Source: Paraburkholderia phenazinium (lineage in GTDB: Bacteria > Pseudomonadota > Gammaproteobacteria > Burkholderiales > Burkholderiaceae). From it: 64,000 nt of DNA. Positions 43,290 to 51,811 of the stretch are shown in pieces. The stretch covers positions 2,108,001 to 2,172,000 of the forward strand of contig NZ_FSRM01000002.1 in the NCBI RefSeq assembly GCF_900141745.1, read 5' to 3'. The notes under the pieces are model-generated. The model did no database searches. It worked only from the letters and a program-made list of their open reading frames with translations, and was not told the DNA's origin. Within the stretch, counting starts at the first letter, position 1. Each line of letters opens with the position of its first letter. A program made the translations under genes and the position numbers.

Positions 43290-44854
43290 GTACTTCAAGC
43301 GACGTAGTCATACCGGATCTCAGCGCTCGCGAGGCGCCGCCTTTGCGCGGCGCGATGCTCGCCTTGCTGACGTTTGCGCTTTCACTCGCCACCTTCATCG
43401 AGTTGCTCGATTCGACCGTGACGAACGTCGCCGTGCCGTCCATCGCGGGCAGTCTCGCTGTGTCGAATTCACAGGCGACCTGGGTCATCAGTTCGTATTC
43501 GGTGGCGGCGGCGATTGCCGTGCCGCTGACCGGCTGGCTGTCGCAACGGATCGGCGAGGCGCGCCTGTTCGTCTGGTCCGTGCTGCTATTCACGCTGACT
43601 TCGCTGCTATGCGGGATGGCTGGCAACCTGGAACTGCTGGTGGTATGCCGTGCGATGCAGGGGCTCTGTTCAGGCCCAATGGTGCCGCTTTCACAGGCCA
43701 TCCTGCTGCGCGCGTTTCCACCGGAAAGGCGTGTGCTGGCGCTGGCGTTGTGGGCCATGACGGTTCTGCTCGCGCCGATCTTCGGGCCGGTGCTGGGTGG
43801 CTGGATCATCGACCAGTTTTCCTGGCCGTGGATTTTCTTTATCAATCTGCCAATCGGTTTGTTTGCCTTCGCGGCATGCGCCGCGCTGCTGCGGCGCGAG
43901 CCACCCGATCCGCATCAGCCGCCGATGGACGTGATGGGTATCGTGCTGCTCGTAGTCGGTGTGGGGGCGCTGCAGGGCGTGCTCGACCTCGGGCGCGATC
44001 ACGGCTGGTTCGACTCGTCCCTGATCGTCGGGCTTTCGCTGATCGCCGCGCTCGCCTTGGTCTCGCTGCTGATCTGGGAATCGGCCGAGCCCTATCCGGT
44101 GATCGACCTCAGCCTGTTTCGCGACCGCACGTTTTCGTTCGGCGTGACGATCATTTCGCTCGGAATGGTGAGCTTCTCGGTGATCGGTGTCATCTTTCCG
44201 CTCTGGCTGCAAACCGTGATGGGGTACACCGCATTCCAGGCGGGATTGACGGTTGCGCCGCTCGGCATCCTTGCGCTGGTTTTTTCCATGCTGGTCGGCA
44301 TGTTTCTGGACCGCTTCGATGCGCGCGTCGTCACGTCGTTTGGTTTTCTGGTGTTTTTTGCCGTGCTGTCGTGGGACGCGCACTTCACCCTGACGATGTC
44401 GTTCTGGCAGATCGTCACGCCGACCTTCATTCAAGGCATCGGCCTGCCGTGCTTTTTTATCCCGTTGAGCGCGGCCATCCTGTCGCGTATCCCCAACGAA
44501 AAACTGGCGGCGGCCTCGGGTCTGTCGAATTTTTTGCGCACGCTTTCGGCCGCTTTCGGCACCGCGCTCAGTGTTACCTGGTGGGACAACCGCGCCGCGC
44601 ATCACTATGGCAATCTCGCGCAGTCGGTGACGCATGCGTCCACCGGCACGAGCCTGTTCATGCGATCGCTGCAAACGCTTGGACTAGGCCCCAATCAGCT
44701 GGCCGCCGTGCGCAGTGTGGTCGAGCAACAAGCCTACATGATGGCGACCAACGACCTGTTCTATATGGCGAGCCTCGTGTGCCTCGCGCTTGCCTTGCTG
44801 ATGTGGGCCACCAGGCCGTGGCGCGGCATCTCCGCGGCGCGCGCCGGACATTGA
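43286..44854 (+). CDS. DHA2 (EmrB/QacA-type) MFS exporter of the rhamnolipid cluster
   Basis: A 522-residue, 14-segment drug:H+ antiporter-2 family transporter. Motif A-like WLSQRIGEARLFV, antiporter motif C in the region LLAPIFGPVLGGWIIDQFSW, and LDSTVTNVAVPSIAGSLAVS in the first helix identify the family. It overlaps rhlB by 4 bp, so the two are translationally coupled. With the outer membrane factor and EmrA-like adaptor downstream, it should form a tripartite pump for rhamnolipid export, as in Burkholderia rhl clusters. The gene order rhlB-MFS-rhlC fits that arrangement. Confidence 0.9.
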   Translation: MSTSSDVVIPDLSAREAPPLRGAMLALLTFALSLATFIELLDSTVTNVAVPSIAGSLAVSNSQATWVISSYSVAAAIAVPLTGWLSQRIGEARLFVWSVLLFTLTSLLCGMAGNLELLVVCRAMQGLCSGPMVPLSQAILLRAFPPERRVLALALWAMTVLLAPIFGPVLGGWIIDQFSWPWIFFINLPIGLFAFAACAALLRREPPDPHQPPMDVMGIVLLVVGVGALQGVLDLGRDHGWFDSSLIVGLSLIAALALVSLLIWESAEPYPVIDLSLFRDRTFSFGVTIISLGMVSFSVIGVIFPLWLQTVMGYTAFQAGLTVAPLGILALVFSMLVGMFLDRFDARVVTSFGFLVFFAVLSWDAHFTLTMSFWQIVTPTFIQGIGLPCFFIPLSAAILSRIPNEKLAAASGLSNFLRTLSAAFGTALSVTWWDNRAAHHYGNLAQSVTHASTGTSLFMRSLQTLGLGPNQLAAVRSVVEQQAYMMATNDLFYMASLVCLALALLMWATRPWRGISAARAGH

Positions 44855-44876
44855 CGCGTATGGGGAGATAACGATC

Positions 44877-45857
44877 ATGAGCGAAACGATCACCTCTTCG
44901 GGCAGCGCGGGCGCCACCGAGAGCGCCGCGCCGTTGCTCGGCGCGCTGGTGGTGTTGTATCGGCCGACGCCCGAGCAGCTTACGCATCTTCTCGAACTGT
45001 GCGAACCTAGCGTGCCGGTGCTGGTCGTCGACAATTCGCCGGTGCCTGCCACCTCGATTGCCGATGGACTGGCCGCGCACGGCATCGCATATCTTCGTAA
45101 TGCTAATCGTGGCGGGATTGCCGGCGCCTACAACCGGGGCCTTGCGCACCTGTTCGAACGCGGTATCGGTGCGGTGGCGCTGTTCGATCAGGATTCGCTG
45201 GCGAGTGCCGACTACTTTCGCGTGATGCGCGAGTCCTGCGCGGCGCTCGGCGCACGAGCCTTCGCTATCGGGCCGCGTATCTATGACGAGAACATCGGCC
45301 GCTTCCTTCCGCAGATGTACAGCAACGGCTTTTCGATCCGCACGCTGGCTTTCGAAGCGGGAGCATCGTTGCAGCCGTGCTCCTTTCTCCTGTCTTCCGG
45401 ATGCGTCATTTCGCGCCTCGCTTATGAGCGGCTGGGTGCGTTCGATGAACCGTTGTTTATCGACCACGTCGACACGGAATATTCATTGCGCGCGTTGCAG
45501 CGTGGCGTACCTTTTTATGTGGAACCACGGCTCATCCTGTCACATCGCATCGGCGAAAAACGGCAGCACCGGTTCGGTCCGATACGCCTCACTTCGATGA
45601 ACCATCCGGCGTTTCGCCGCTATTACATGGCACGCAACGGCATGCATCTGTGTCTGCAATACACGCTATCGCTTCCGGTCGCGCTTATCCCTAACTTCAT
45701 CACACTCATGCAGGTGTGGCAGGTATTGCTCTTCGAGTCCGGCAAGCTGGCGAAGCTTTCCGGCATCGCCTGCGGGATTGTCGACGGCATGTTTGGCAGG
45801 CTGGGTCCGCTCGAAACCGCGCGCCCGCGGCTCGCCGCCCGTCTGGCGCGCGGCTGA
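44877..45857 (+). CDS. rhlC: RhlC, rhamnosyltransferase 2
   Basis: A 326-residue GT-A (GT2-type) glycosyltransferase. Key motifs are ALVVLYRPTPEQL, VVDNSP, NANRGGIAGAYNRGLAHLFE, LFDQDS (the DxD-like metal site) and FLLSSGCVISRLAYERLGAF. RhlC adds a second rhamnose to mono-rhamnolipid to make di-rhamnolipid. The ATG at 44877 has GGGGAG upstream. The short C-terminal hydrophobic stretch (YTLSLPVALIPNFITLMQVW) fits membrane association of the family. Confidence 0.92.
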   Translation: MSETITSSGSAGATESAAPLLGALVVLYRPTPEQLTHLLELCEPSVPVLVVDNSPVPATSIADGLAAHGIAYLRNANRGGIAGAYNRGLAHLFERGIGAVALFDQDSLASADYFRVMRESCAALGARAFAIGPRIYDENIGRFLPQMYSNGFSIRTLAFEAGASLQPCSFLLSSGCVISRLAYERLGAFDEPLFIDHVDTEYSLRALQRGVPFYVEPRLILSHRIGEKRQHRFGPIRLTSMNHPAFRRYYMARNGMHLCLQYTLSLPVALIPNFITLMQVWQVLLFESGKLAKLSGIACGIVDGMFGRLGPLETARPRLAARLARG

Positions 45858-45860
45858 GCG

Positions 45861-47456
45861 ATGGCGATCGAACTCTGCCATGTCCAGCACGCGTTAAAGC
45901 GCTTATGGGCTTTAACATCGGCTACCTTGCTGAGCGGCTTGTGTGTACTGAGCGGTTGCGCGGACCACACCCCCTATCAACCGCTTGCCATGCGCTCGCC
46001 GGGTCCGCAGGAACTGGCGCAGACCACGAAAGATGCAGGCGGCGCGTGGCCGGAGGCGCAATGGTTCGCATCGTTTCATGACCGGCAACTCGACGCGCTG
46101 GTCGCAGAAGCGCTTGCTGGCAATCCGGACATTCAGATTGCCGGCGCGCGGATCGCCGAGGCGCAGTCGCAACTCGAACGGTTCGCCTCGGGCACGGGTC
46201 TGACGGGGACGGCGACGGCGGCAGCCTACAAGGCGCGCTTTCCTGCCGTCGACGGGGCGGCGAGCGTGAATTTCGATGGCACCACGGTACCGATCGATCT
46301 CTTTAGCGACCCGTGGGTGTCGCCGGGGAGCGTGATCGTCGGCGCCAACTACGAACTGGATCTGTGGGGCAAGAACCGCGCGCTCACCCAGGCGCTGGTG
46401 TCGGCACGCGATGCTGCGCGAGTCGATGCGCAGCAGGCTCGCCTGACCCTCACCACTTCGCTTGTCACCCTCTACGGCCAACTGGCCTACGCGTATGCGA
46501 GGCGCGACCTGATGGAGGCGCGCCGCCATGACGCCGAGCAACTCGATGCGATCCGGCGCACGCGCGAGGCGAGGGGCATCGACAACACTTACAGCGCGCA
46601 GCAGGAACAGATCGAGCAGGCGGCGCTTCGCATGCAGTTGCAGACGATCGACGATTCGATCACGCAGACGCAGTTGCAGATTGGAGCGCTGACCGGCGCG
46701 GGACCGGAACGCGGGCTCTCGTTGCAACGGCCGACGCTCACCGATAGCGACGCCTTGTCCGTGCCCGCGAACCTGCCGCTCGAACTGCTCGGCCGGCGCC
46801 CCGATATTGTCGCGGCCAGGCTGCGTGTGCAGGCCGCAACCGCAAAGATCGATGCTACCCGCGCGGAGTTCTACCCGAACATCAATCTGTCTGCTGGGGG
46901 TGGCCTGTCGTCGTTGAGTCTCGGCTCGCTGTTCTCGAGCGCGTCGGCATTCTTTGCCATCGGTCCTGCCGTGTCCCTGCCGATTTTCGAACGCGGCCAG
47001 TTGCGCTCGCAACTGCATGGCGACTTTGCACAAGCTGACGAGACGATCGCGCTGTACAACAAGACACTCGATGAGGCCCTTGCCGAGGTGTCCAGATCGA
47101 TTGCGACGATGCGCAGCCTTACGACACTCATCGACGAGCAGCAGCGCGTCCTCGCCGCGCGTGAACAGATGATCGCGGTCGCGACTGAACGGCAGCGCCG
47201 CGGTCTGATTCCACAGGCGGATGTTCTCGCGCAACACGATATGAAACTCGACGAGCAACAGCGGCTTCTCGAACTCGAGGCACAACGGCGCGATGCGGAC
47301 ATTGCGTTGATCCGCGCGCTGGGCGGCGGTTTCGACGAGGCAAGCCGGACGGGTACCGCCGCGGCTTCACCCGCCGCGACCCGCCAGCCCGCGATGCAGG
47401 ACTCGCCCGCAAGCCAGAGTGATAATCGCTCATCCAACAATCCTTCCTCTAGCTGA
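45861..47456 (+). CDS. Outer membrane factor (NodT/OprM-type lipoprotein)
   Basis: A 531-residue RND/MFS-type outer membrane channel. The signal peptide ends in the lipobox LSGC (about residue 33), giving an acylated N-terminus. Two OEP repeats follow with the typical LDALVAEALAGNPDIQIAGA, YELDLWGKNRA and LPLELLGRRPDIVAARLRVQ. Residues from about 515 on are polar and Ser/Asn-rich. It lies 3 bp after the rhlC stop and 5 bp before the adaptor gene, so it is the outer membrane part of the rhamnolipid export complex. Confidence 0.9.
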   Translation: MAIELCHVQHALKRLWALTSATLLSGLCVLSGCADHTPYQPLAMRSPGPQELAQTTKDAGGAWPEAQWFASFHDRQLDALVAEALAGNPDIQIAGARIAEAQSQLERFASGTGLTGTATAAAYKARFPAVDGAASVNFDGTTVPIDLFSDPWVSPGSVIVGANYELDLWGKNRALTQALVSARDAARVDAQQARLTLTTSLVTLYGQLAYAYARRDLMEARRHDAEQLDAIRRTREARGIDNTYSAQQEQIEQAALRMQLQTIDDSITQTQLQIGALTGAGPERGLSLQRPTLTDSDALSVPANLPLELLGRRPDIVAARLRVQAATAKIDATRAEFYPNINLSAGGGLSSLSLGSLFSSASAFFAIGPAVSLPIFERGQLRSQLHGDFAQADETIALYNKTLDEALAEVSRSIATMRSLTTLIDEQQRVLAAREQMIAVATERQRRGLIPQADVLAQHDMKLDEQQRLLELEAQRRDADIALIRALGGGFDEASRTGTAAASPAATRQPAMQDSPASQSDNRSSNNPSSS

Positions 47457-47461
47457 ATCGC

Positions 47462-48688
47462 ATGAGTACAGAAAACCTGCCCGGCGAACGCATGGCATTT
47501 GCGCATCGCGATCCAAGGAAGATTTCGCGCCGAAACCGCCTGTTTATGCTGCTGTTCGGCGTAGCGGCGGTTGCGGCCGCCGCGGTAGGTGTGAACTGGT
47601 TTGTCTCCGGCCGTTTCTTCGAGGAAACGGATAACGCATATGTCGCCGGCAACGTGGTGCCGATCGCCGCGCAGGTGGCGGGCACCGCGCGGGAGGTGCT
47701 GGTGGGCAATACGCAGTACGTCAAGGCCGGACAGCCGCTGGTGCGGCTCGACGATACAGAAGCGCGTATTGCGCTTGGGCAGGCCGAGGGGGATCTCATA
47801 CGCGCAGTGCGGCAGACGCGCAGCGCCCAGTTCGCCAATGCAATGTACCGCGCTGCGGTCGACGCTCGTGCGGCGGAACTCGCACAGGCCGAGCAGGCGC
47901 TGAAGGCGCGCTCGGGTGCCACCGTGCAGGTGGTGTCCGGCGACGAGTACGAGCGCGCGCGAGAGGCCGTTGCCGTTGCGCAGGCCAATCTGGCCGCGGC
48001 GCGCAGCCAGCTTGCCAGCGGACTCGCGGCGAGTGGTTCGGGGAACGTGGAGGACGATCCAGCCGTGTCGCTGGCGGTGCAGCAACTGGAGCTTGCGTAT
48101 GTCAGGCTCGCGCGCACGACGCTCGTGGCGCCCGTCGAAGGCGCCGTGGCTCAGCGCGCCGTGCAGATTGGTCAACCCGTTGCGCCCGGCGCCCAGCTGA
48201 TGACGGTGGTGCCGGTCAGGCAACTCTGGATCGAGGCGAACTTCAAGGAAGGGCAAGTCCGCAACCTGCGCATCGGCCAGCCGGTTTCCGCAGTCTCCGA
48301 CCTGTATGGTTCGGGGATGGTATTCCATGGCCGCATCGGTGGACTGTCGCCCGGAACGGGCAGTGCGTTTTCGATGTTGCCGCCGCAAAACGCGGCCGGC
48401 AACTGGATCAAGGTCGTGCAGCGCGTACCGGTGATCGTTTCTCTCGACCCGGCGGAACTGGTTGCGCATCCGCTGCGGGTTGGGTTGTCGATGGTCGTGT
48501 CGGTCGACACGCATCAACGTGACGGAGCGTTGGCCAGTGCCACCGATCCCGCAGGGGCAAGCATTGCGCCTGTCGCCAACGATGAGACAGAACAGGCCGA
48601 CGCCCTGGCGCGGAAACTTATTGAGGAAAACGATGTTTCCGGTTCCCATGATGCAAACGGCCAGCGCCCCGGAGGCGCCAGCCGTTAA
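47462..48688 (+). CDS. EmrA-like HlyD-family membrane fusion protein
   Basis: A 408-residue periplasmic adaptor. It has a short cytoplasmic N-terminus, one transmembrane segment (LFMLLFGVAAVAAAAVGVNW), then the HlyD core: EETDNAYVAGNVVPIAAQV, VGNTQYVKAGQPLVRLDD, a long alpha-helical hairpin, and LVAPVEGAVAQRAVQIGQPV with APGAQLMTVVPVRQLWIEAN. It links the MFS pump to the outer membrane channel. Its last codons lie inside the first copy of a 42-bp tandem repeat that forms a hairpin. It is the last gene of the rhamnolipid operon. Confidence 0.9.
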   Translation: MSTENLPGERMAFAHRDPRKISRRNRLFMLLFGVAAVAAAAVGVNWFVSGRFFEETDNAYVAGNVVPIAAQVAGTAREVLVGNTQYVKAGQPLVRLDDTEARIALGQAEGDLIRAVRQTRSAQFANAMYRAAVDARAAELAQAEQALKARSGATVQVVSGDEYERAREAVAVAQANLAAARSQLASGLAASGSGNVEDDPAVSLAVQQLELAYVRLARTTLVAPVEGAVAQRAVQIGQPVAPGAQLMTVVPVRQLWIEANFKEGQVRNLRIGQPVSAVSDLYGSGMVFHGRIGGLSPGTGSAFSMLPPQNAAGNWIKVVQRVPVIVSLDPAELVAHPLRVGLSMVVSVDTHQRDGALASATDPAGASIAPVANDETEQADALARKLIEENDVSGSHDANGQRPGGASR

Positions 48689-48734
48689 TTTCATGCAAAC
48701 GGCCCACGCCTTGAAGGCGCCGGCCTTTAGTGTC
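48651..48734. repeat. Tandem 42-bp direct repeat with hairpins at the end of the rhl operon
   Basis: Two adjacent 42-base units (48651-48692 and 48693-48734) share the first 12 bases ATGCAAACGGCC and match at about 33 of 42 positions. Each is largely self-complementary. In the first, AACGGC and GCCGTT enclose an inner GCGCC/GGCGC stem; in the second, GGCC and GCCTT pair with AAGGC and GGCC, followed by TTTAG. The first copy contains the adaptor's stop codon. A duplicated terminator at the operon end is the simplest reading. Confidence 0.7.
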
Positions 48735-48745
48735 ACAACCGACGA

Positions 48746-50059
48746 TCAGCTCGATACGTACGACACGTATGGCCCGCTTCCGCCGCCGGCCGACGATGTA
48801 CCGGTAATGCCGAAGTACACATGCCGCCCGTAGAAGAACGGCAACCCGAAGTCAAAGCTGCCGGACAGATACGCACCGAGATCGTTGAATGCGTAGTTGC
48901 CCGTCGCAAACAGCGTAGTTGCGTTGGCAATGTTGAAACCAATGCTCGCGCTCGATGAATTGGAACCCGTGACCGTAGCCGACAGACCCAACGTGCTCGA
49001 CGGTGTGTACCACGTGCTGCTGCTCTGGGAAATACTCGAGTCCGCGAAGAACAGACCGTTTGAGCCTGTGTCGAAGAACGCGTTGTCCGTATAGGTGGTG
49101 CCGTTAAACGTTGCCGTTACGTCGCCATACTCGTCTGTGGTGAAGACGGTCGCGCTCGTGCCGGATAGCACATTGTTGGTCTCGGTATCGATGCCGAACA
49201 CCAGTGTTCCGGACGCCGTGCTGCCTCCGCTATCGGAGACCTGTGAGATCTCGACGATCACGCCGTTGTTGTCGGTCGTGAAATACTGGACCGGGTTGCC
49301 CACCTGCGATGCGAGAGCCTCTGTGGTGGCCGTGCACGTCGAGCTGCCGCAAGCATAGTAGGCGGCGCTTTGTGAGCCGCTCACGCAACTCGAGCCACAG
49401 TCCTGGGGCCGCACGCCTACGCCGAGGATACCGTTCGCGCCGAGCAGCGCCGGCGTGCTGAGCGCAGTACTGACCTGGCAATCCGACGGCGCCGACTCTG
49501 CGAGCGTCGAGTCGGTCATGATGTGGATCGGCACGTTTTCCGCAATCTCGCTGGACATCTTGATGTCTGCGCTGCGAACTGTGCCCCACGTGTAGCCGCT
49601 ACCAAAGATCGCGCATTCGGCGATCGTGTCGCTGGTTGAGGATTGCGTTTGCGTCGTCAGCGTCGAGAGCGTCGTGCTAGGTACGACGGACGCATACAAA
49701 CGCAGTCCGTACGAACCGGTATCGAGAAGGACGTTGTCGATGGTCGAACAGTTCGACGCAGCATTGCTTCCCGGCGTACAGACCGTCACGCTTACCATCG
49801 GGCGGTTTTTGTTGCCGTACGGTGCAGACGAAATCGTGATGGGAACCGTGTTGGTCGCGCTGCTGGACGTCGGCGTGGCCGACGCATCGGTGGCGAGCGT
49901 CGACGTGCTTGTCGACGAACTGGTGGTGCTGCTGCTCGTACTACTGGAAGTACCGGAACTCGTTGTGCTGGAGGTCGTTGAATTCGAACTGCCTCCGCCG
50001 CCGCATGCGGCGAGGCCAATCGTCAATGCCGCGACCATAACCCCGAAAATTGCTCGCAT
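48746..50059 (-). CDS. DUF3443 lipoprotein with two DTGS motifs
   Basis: A 437-residue exported protein. The signal peptide ends in a lipobox-like GLAAC (C19) followed by glycine and a Ser/Thr-rich low-complexity linker (residues 24-68). The globular part matches DUF3443. It carries two DTGS motifs, D113 in NVLLDTGSYGLRLY and D330 in NAFFDTGSNGLFFAD, each after hydrophobic residues and before a hydrophobic-Gly-Leu stretch. That is the layout of two-lobed pepsin-type aspartic proteases, but proteolysis is not shown for DUF3443. It lies 15 bp after a DUF2844 gene and is probably cotranscribed with it. Confidence 0.82.
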   Translation of the reverse strand: MRAIFGVMVAALTIGLAACGGGGSSNSTTSSTTSSGTSSSTSSSTTSSSTSTSTLATDASATPTSSSATNTVPITISSAPYGNKNRPMVSVTVCTPGSNAASNCSTIDNVLLDTGSYGLRLYASVVPSTTLSTLTTQTQSSTSDTIAECAIFGSGYTWGTVRSADIKMSSEIAENVPIHIMTDSTLAESAPSDCQVSTALSTPALLGANGILGVGVRPQDCGSSCVSGSQSAAYYACGSSTCTATTEALASQVGNPVQYFTTDNNGVIVEISQVSDSGGSTASGTLVFGIDTETNNVLSGTSATVFTTDEYGDVTATFNGTTYTDNAFFDTGSNGLFFADSSISQSSSTWYTPSSTLGLSATVTGSNSSSASIGFNIANATTLFATGNYAFNDLGAYLSGSFDFGLPFFYGRHVYFGITGTSSAGGGSGPYVSYVSS

Positions 50060-50074
50060 TGTTCTGTTTCCCGT

Positions 50075-50551
50075 TTATTGGATGTCGTCGGCACTGAACC
50101 CTTGCGGGAATGCCTGAGGCAGGTACGCACGACCGGTGTAGGCCCCCATGTGGCCACCCGTCTGGACCACGAGCCCGGACTGCTGAACCGACAGCGGGCC
50201 GGAGCCTCCACCCATCGTCGCGCGTGCGGTGGACAAGCCCTGCAGATAAGCGGAGAAGTAAGTGCCTAGCAAGGTATTGAGCGGCGCGATCTTTGGACCG
50301 TGCCATGTGATGGCAAAGACGGTGCCGCTTTGCGCCACGTACTCACTGACGACCGTGCCGGACGTAAGGGTGGTTTGGTTCACGCTGTACGTGACCGAGG
50401 CGGTGCTCTGGCGTTGCGCGAGGATCGTCACGTTGTTGGTGCCGCTCGACGACCAGGTCGGCGGCCCCCCGAGTTCCGCGTATGCGGGTGTCGCGGTTTC
50501 AAACGTCGCCATTGCAATAGCTATTGCGACGCAGAGCTGACTGGTACGCAT
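50075..50551 (-). CDS. DUF2844 domain-containing protein
   Basis: A 158-residue secreted protein with a signal peptide ending near TPAYA (about residue 25) and the DUF2844 body: AELGGPPTWS, VTYSVNQTTLTSGTVVSEYVAQ, VFAITWHGPKIAPLNTLLG. The function is unknown; it regularly pairs with DUF3443 in Burkholderia. The ATG at 50551 is preceded by AAAGGAAACCA, which decides the start over the frame opening at 50659. It is the first gene of the pair. Confidence 0.82.
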   Translation of the reverse strand: MRTSQLCVAIAIAMATFETATPAYAELGGPPTWSSSGTNNVTILAQRQSTASVTYSVNQTTLTSGTVVSEYVAQSGTVFAITWHGPKIAPLNTLLGTYFSAYLQGLSTARATMGGGSGPLSVQQSGLVVQTGGHMGAYTGRAYLPQAFPQGFSADDIQ

Positions 50552-50921
50552 TGGTTTCCTTTGTTTTTTGAGGACGGCCCGGGCGTCCTTATTGGGTTTA
50601 TGCACAGCGAGTAGAAGGTGAAAGACGAAGACACACGACGAATCCCGCGTCGCGCTCATATCGAGTCGAAGCTGACTGAATATCGGAAAATAATCCGATA
50701 ACTTTATACTTTCTTACGAAAGATAAATTCGGATAAATAATTCAGGGTTTTAAACGCGTTGTTCGGTATTTCCCTACGCGCCATTCAGACAAGCCTGAAT
50801 CGAAAATGGCGTGCCAATGCTCGCCGATAGATCATTGGCTATTTCGTGACGCCGTCGACGGGAACGGCGAGCGCCGGCCCCGGGAGGTTGTGCGGATACT
50901 TGAATGTGGCTAGCGGATTTG
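50552..50921. promoter_or_regulatory. Intergenic region with several dyads upstream of the DUF2844 gene
   Basis: This 370-bp region is locally AT-rich (50680-50760). It holds a perfect dyad TATCGGA-AAATAA-TCCGATA (50681-50700), a smaller one CTTTC-TTAC-GAAAG shortly after, and an imperfect nested repeat CGCCATT...AATGGCG around 50780-50812 enclosing ATTCAG/CTGAAT. They lie upstream of the leftward DUF2844-DUF3443 operon. The last repeat may be a terminator for the aldolase gene ending at 50922. Binding proteins are unknown. Confidence 0.4.
50681..50700. promoter_or_regulatory. Perfect 20-bp operator-like dyad
   Basis: TATCGGAAAATAATCCGATA is a perfect inverted repeat with 7-bp arms and a 6-base AT centre, about 130 bases before the DUF2844 start codon. 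Its symmetry and AT core suit a TetR-, MarR- or GntR-type operator. No such regulator gene is nearby in the window. Confidence 0.45.
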
Positions 50922-51689
50922 TCAGCTCTTGTAAGACTCGTCGCGCCGATCAAGAAGACGCAACATCGCCGGCCATTCCATCACGCCAAACGGCCGCCGA
51001 ACCTGCGGTCGATATAGATGGTTCGTTTTTTCAACCACCGCTTGCGGCGGCACATGCAGCGGCGTATTGCATGCCATTGCGTCGACCTGAGCGCGACACG
51101 CCATCTCGAGCCAATACATCGCGTTAAAGGCCTCGGCGATACTTTTCCCTACCGACAATAGTCCGTGGTTGCGCAAGATCATCACGTCGCGCTCGCCGAG
51201 GTCGTTTACCAGCCGGCTCTGCTCGTCCAGATCCACCGCGACACCTTCGTACTCGTGATAGGCAATGGAATCGAAGCGCATCGCCATCTGGGTAAGCGGC
51301 AGGAGACCGCACTCCAGCACGGAGACGGCCATGCCCGCGCGTGTATGCGTGTGAATGACACATTCCACGTCGTGGCGAGCGGCGTGTATCGCGCTATGGA
51401 TCACGTAGCCGGCGCGATTGACGCTGAAGTTGTCGTCGACATTGAAGAGGACATTGCCGTCGAGATCGACTTTGACGAGGCTCGACGCCGTAATTTCTTC
51501 GTACATCATCCCGTAAGGGTTGATGAGGAATTCTGTATGGCTGCCCGGCACTCTCGCGGTGATGTGGTTATAGATGAGATCTGACATGCCGAAATGGGCA
51601 ATGAGCCGGTACGACGCAGCAAGGTTGATGCGCGTATTCCACTCGGCTTCAGAAACAATATCTTGTACACGTCGGGAAGGGTTGTTCAT
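50922..51689 (-). CDS. Class II aldolase/adducin family protein
   Basis: A 255-residue class II aldolase-like protein. The zinc-binding pattern is present: VIHTHTRAGMAV supplies two histidines, and LRNHGLLSVGKS the third; DLIYNHITARVPGSH is the N-terminal signature. Members cleave sugar phosphates or related 2-hydroxy acids. The gene stands alone; the next gene on the same strand is the orphan histidine kinase about 120 bp upstream. The substrate is not predictable from sequence alone. Confidence 0.85.
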   Translation of the reverse strand: MNNPSRRVQDIVSEAEWNTRINLAASYRLIAHFGMSDLIYNHITARVPGSHTEFLINPYGMMYEEITASSLVKVDLDGNVLFNVDDNFSVNRAGYVIHSAIHAARHDVECVIHTHTRAGMAVSVLECGLLPLTQMAMRFDSIAYHEYEGVAVDLDEQSRLVNDLGERDVMILRNHGLLSVGKSIAEAFNAMYWLEMACRAQVDAMACNTPLHVPPQAVVEKTNHLYRPQVRRPFGVMEWPAMLRLLDRRDESYKS

Positions 51690-51811
51690 CGTTTCTCCGT
51701 TGCAGGTTTAACGTTGGCCGCTTGAGCGGCGGGAACCCTTGCAACGTAGCACTTTTTGACGAGACGTGTCGGCGCCGGCGGCCCCTGGACGTGTTTGTCC
51801 GAGCCTTCTTT

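Noticed and set aside
49859..49993. Tandem repeats in the Ser/Thr-rich segment of the DUF3443 gene as a DNA repeat array.
   Set aside because: The repetition is codon-level low complexity from a Ser/Thr linker, without a fixed unit length, so it is not annotated as a repeat.
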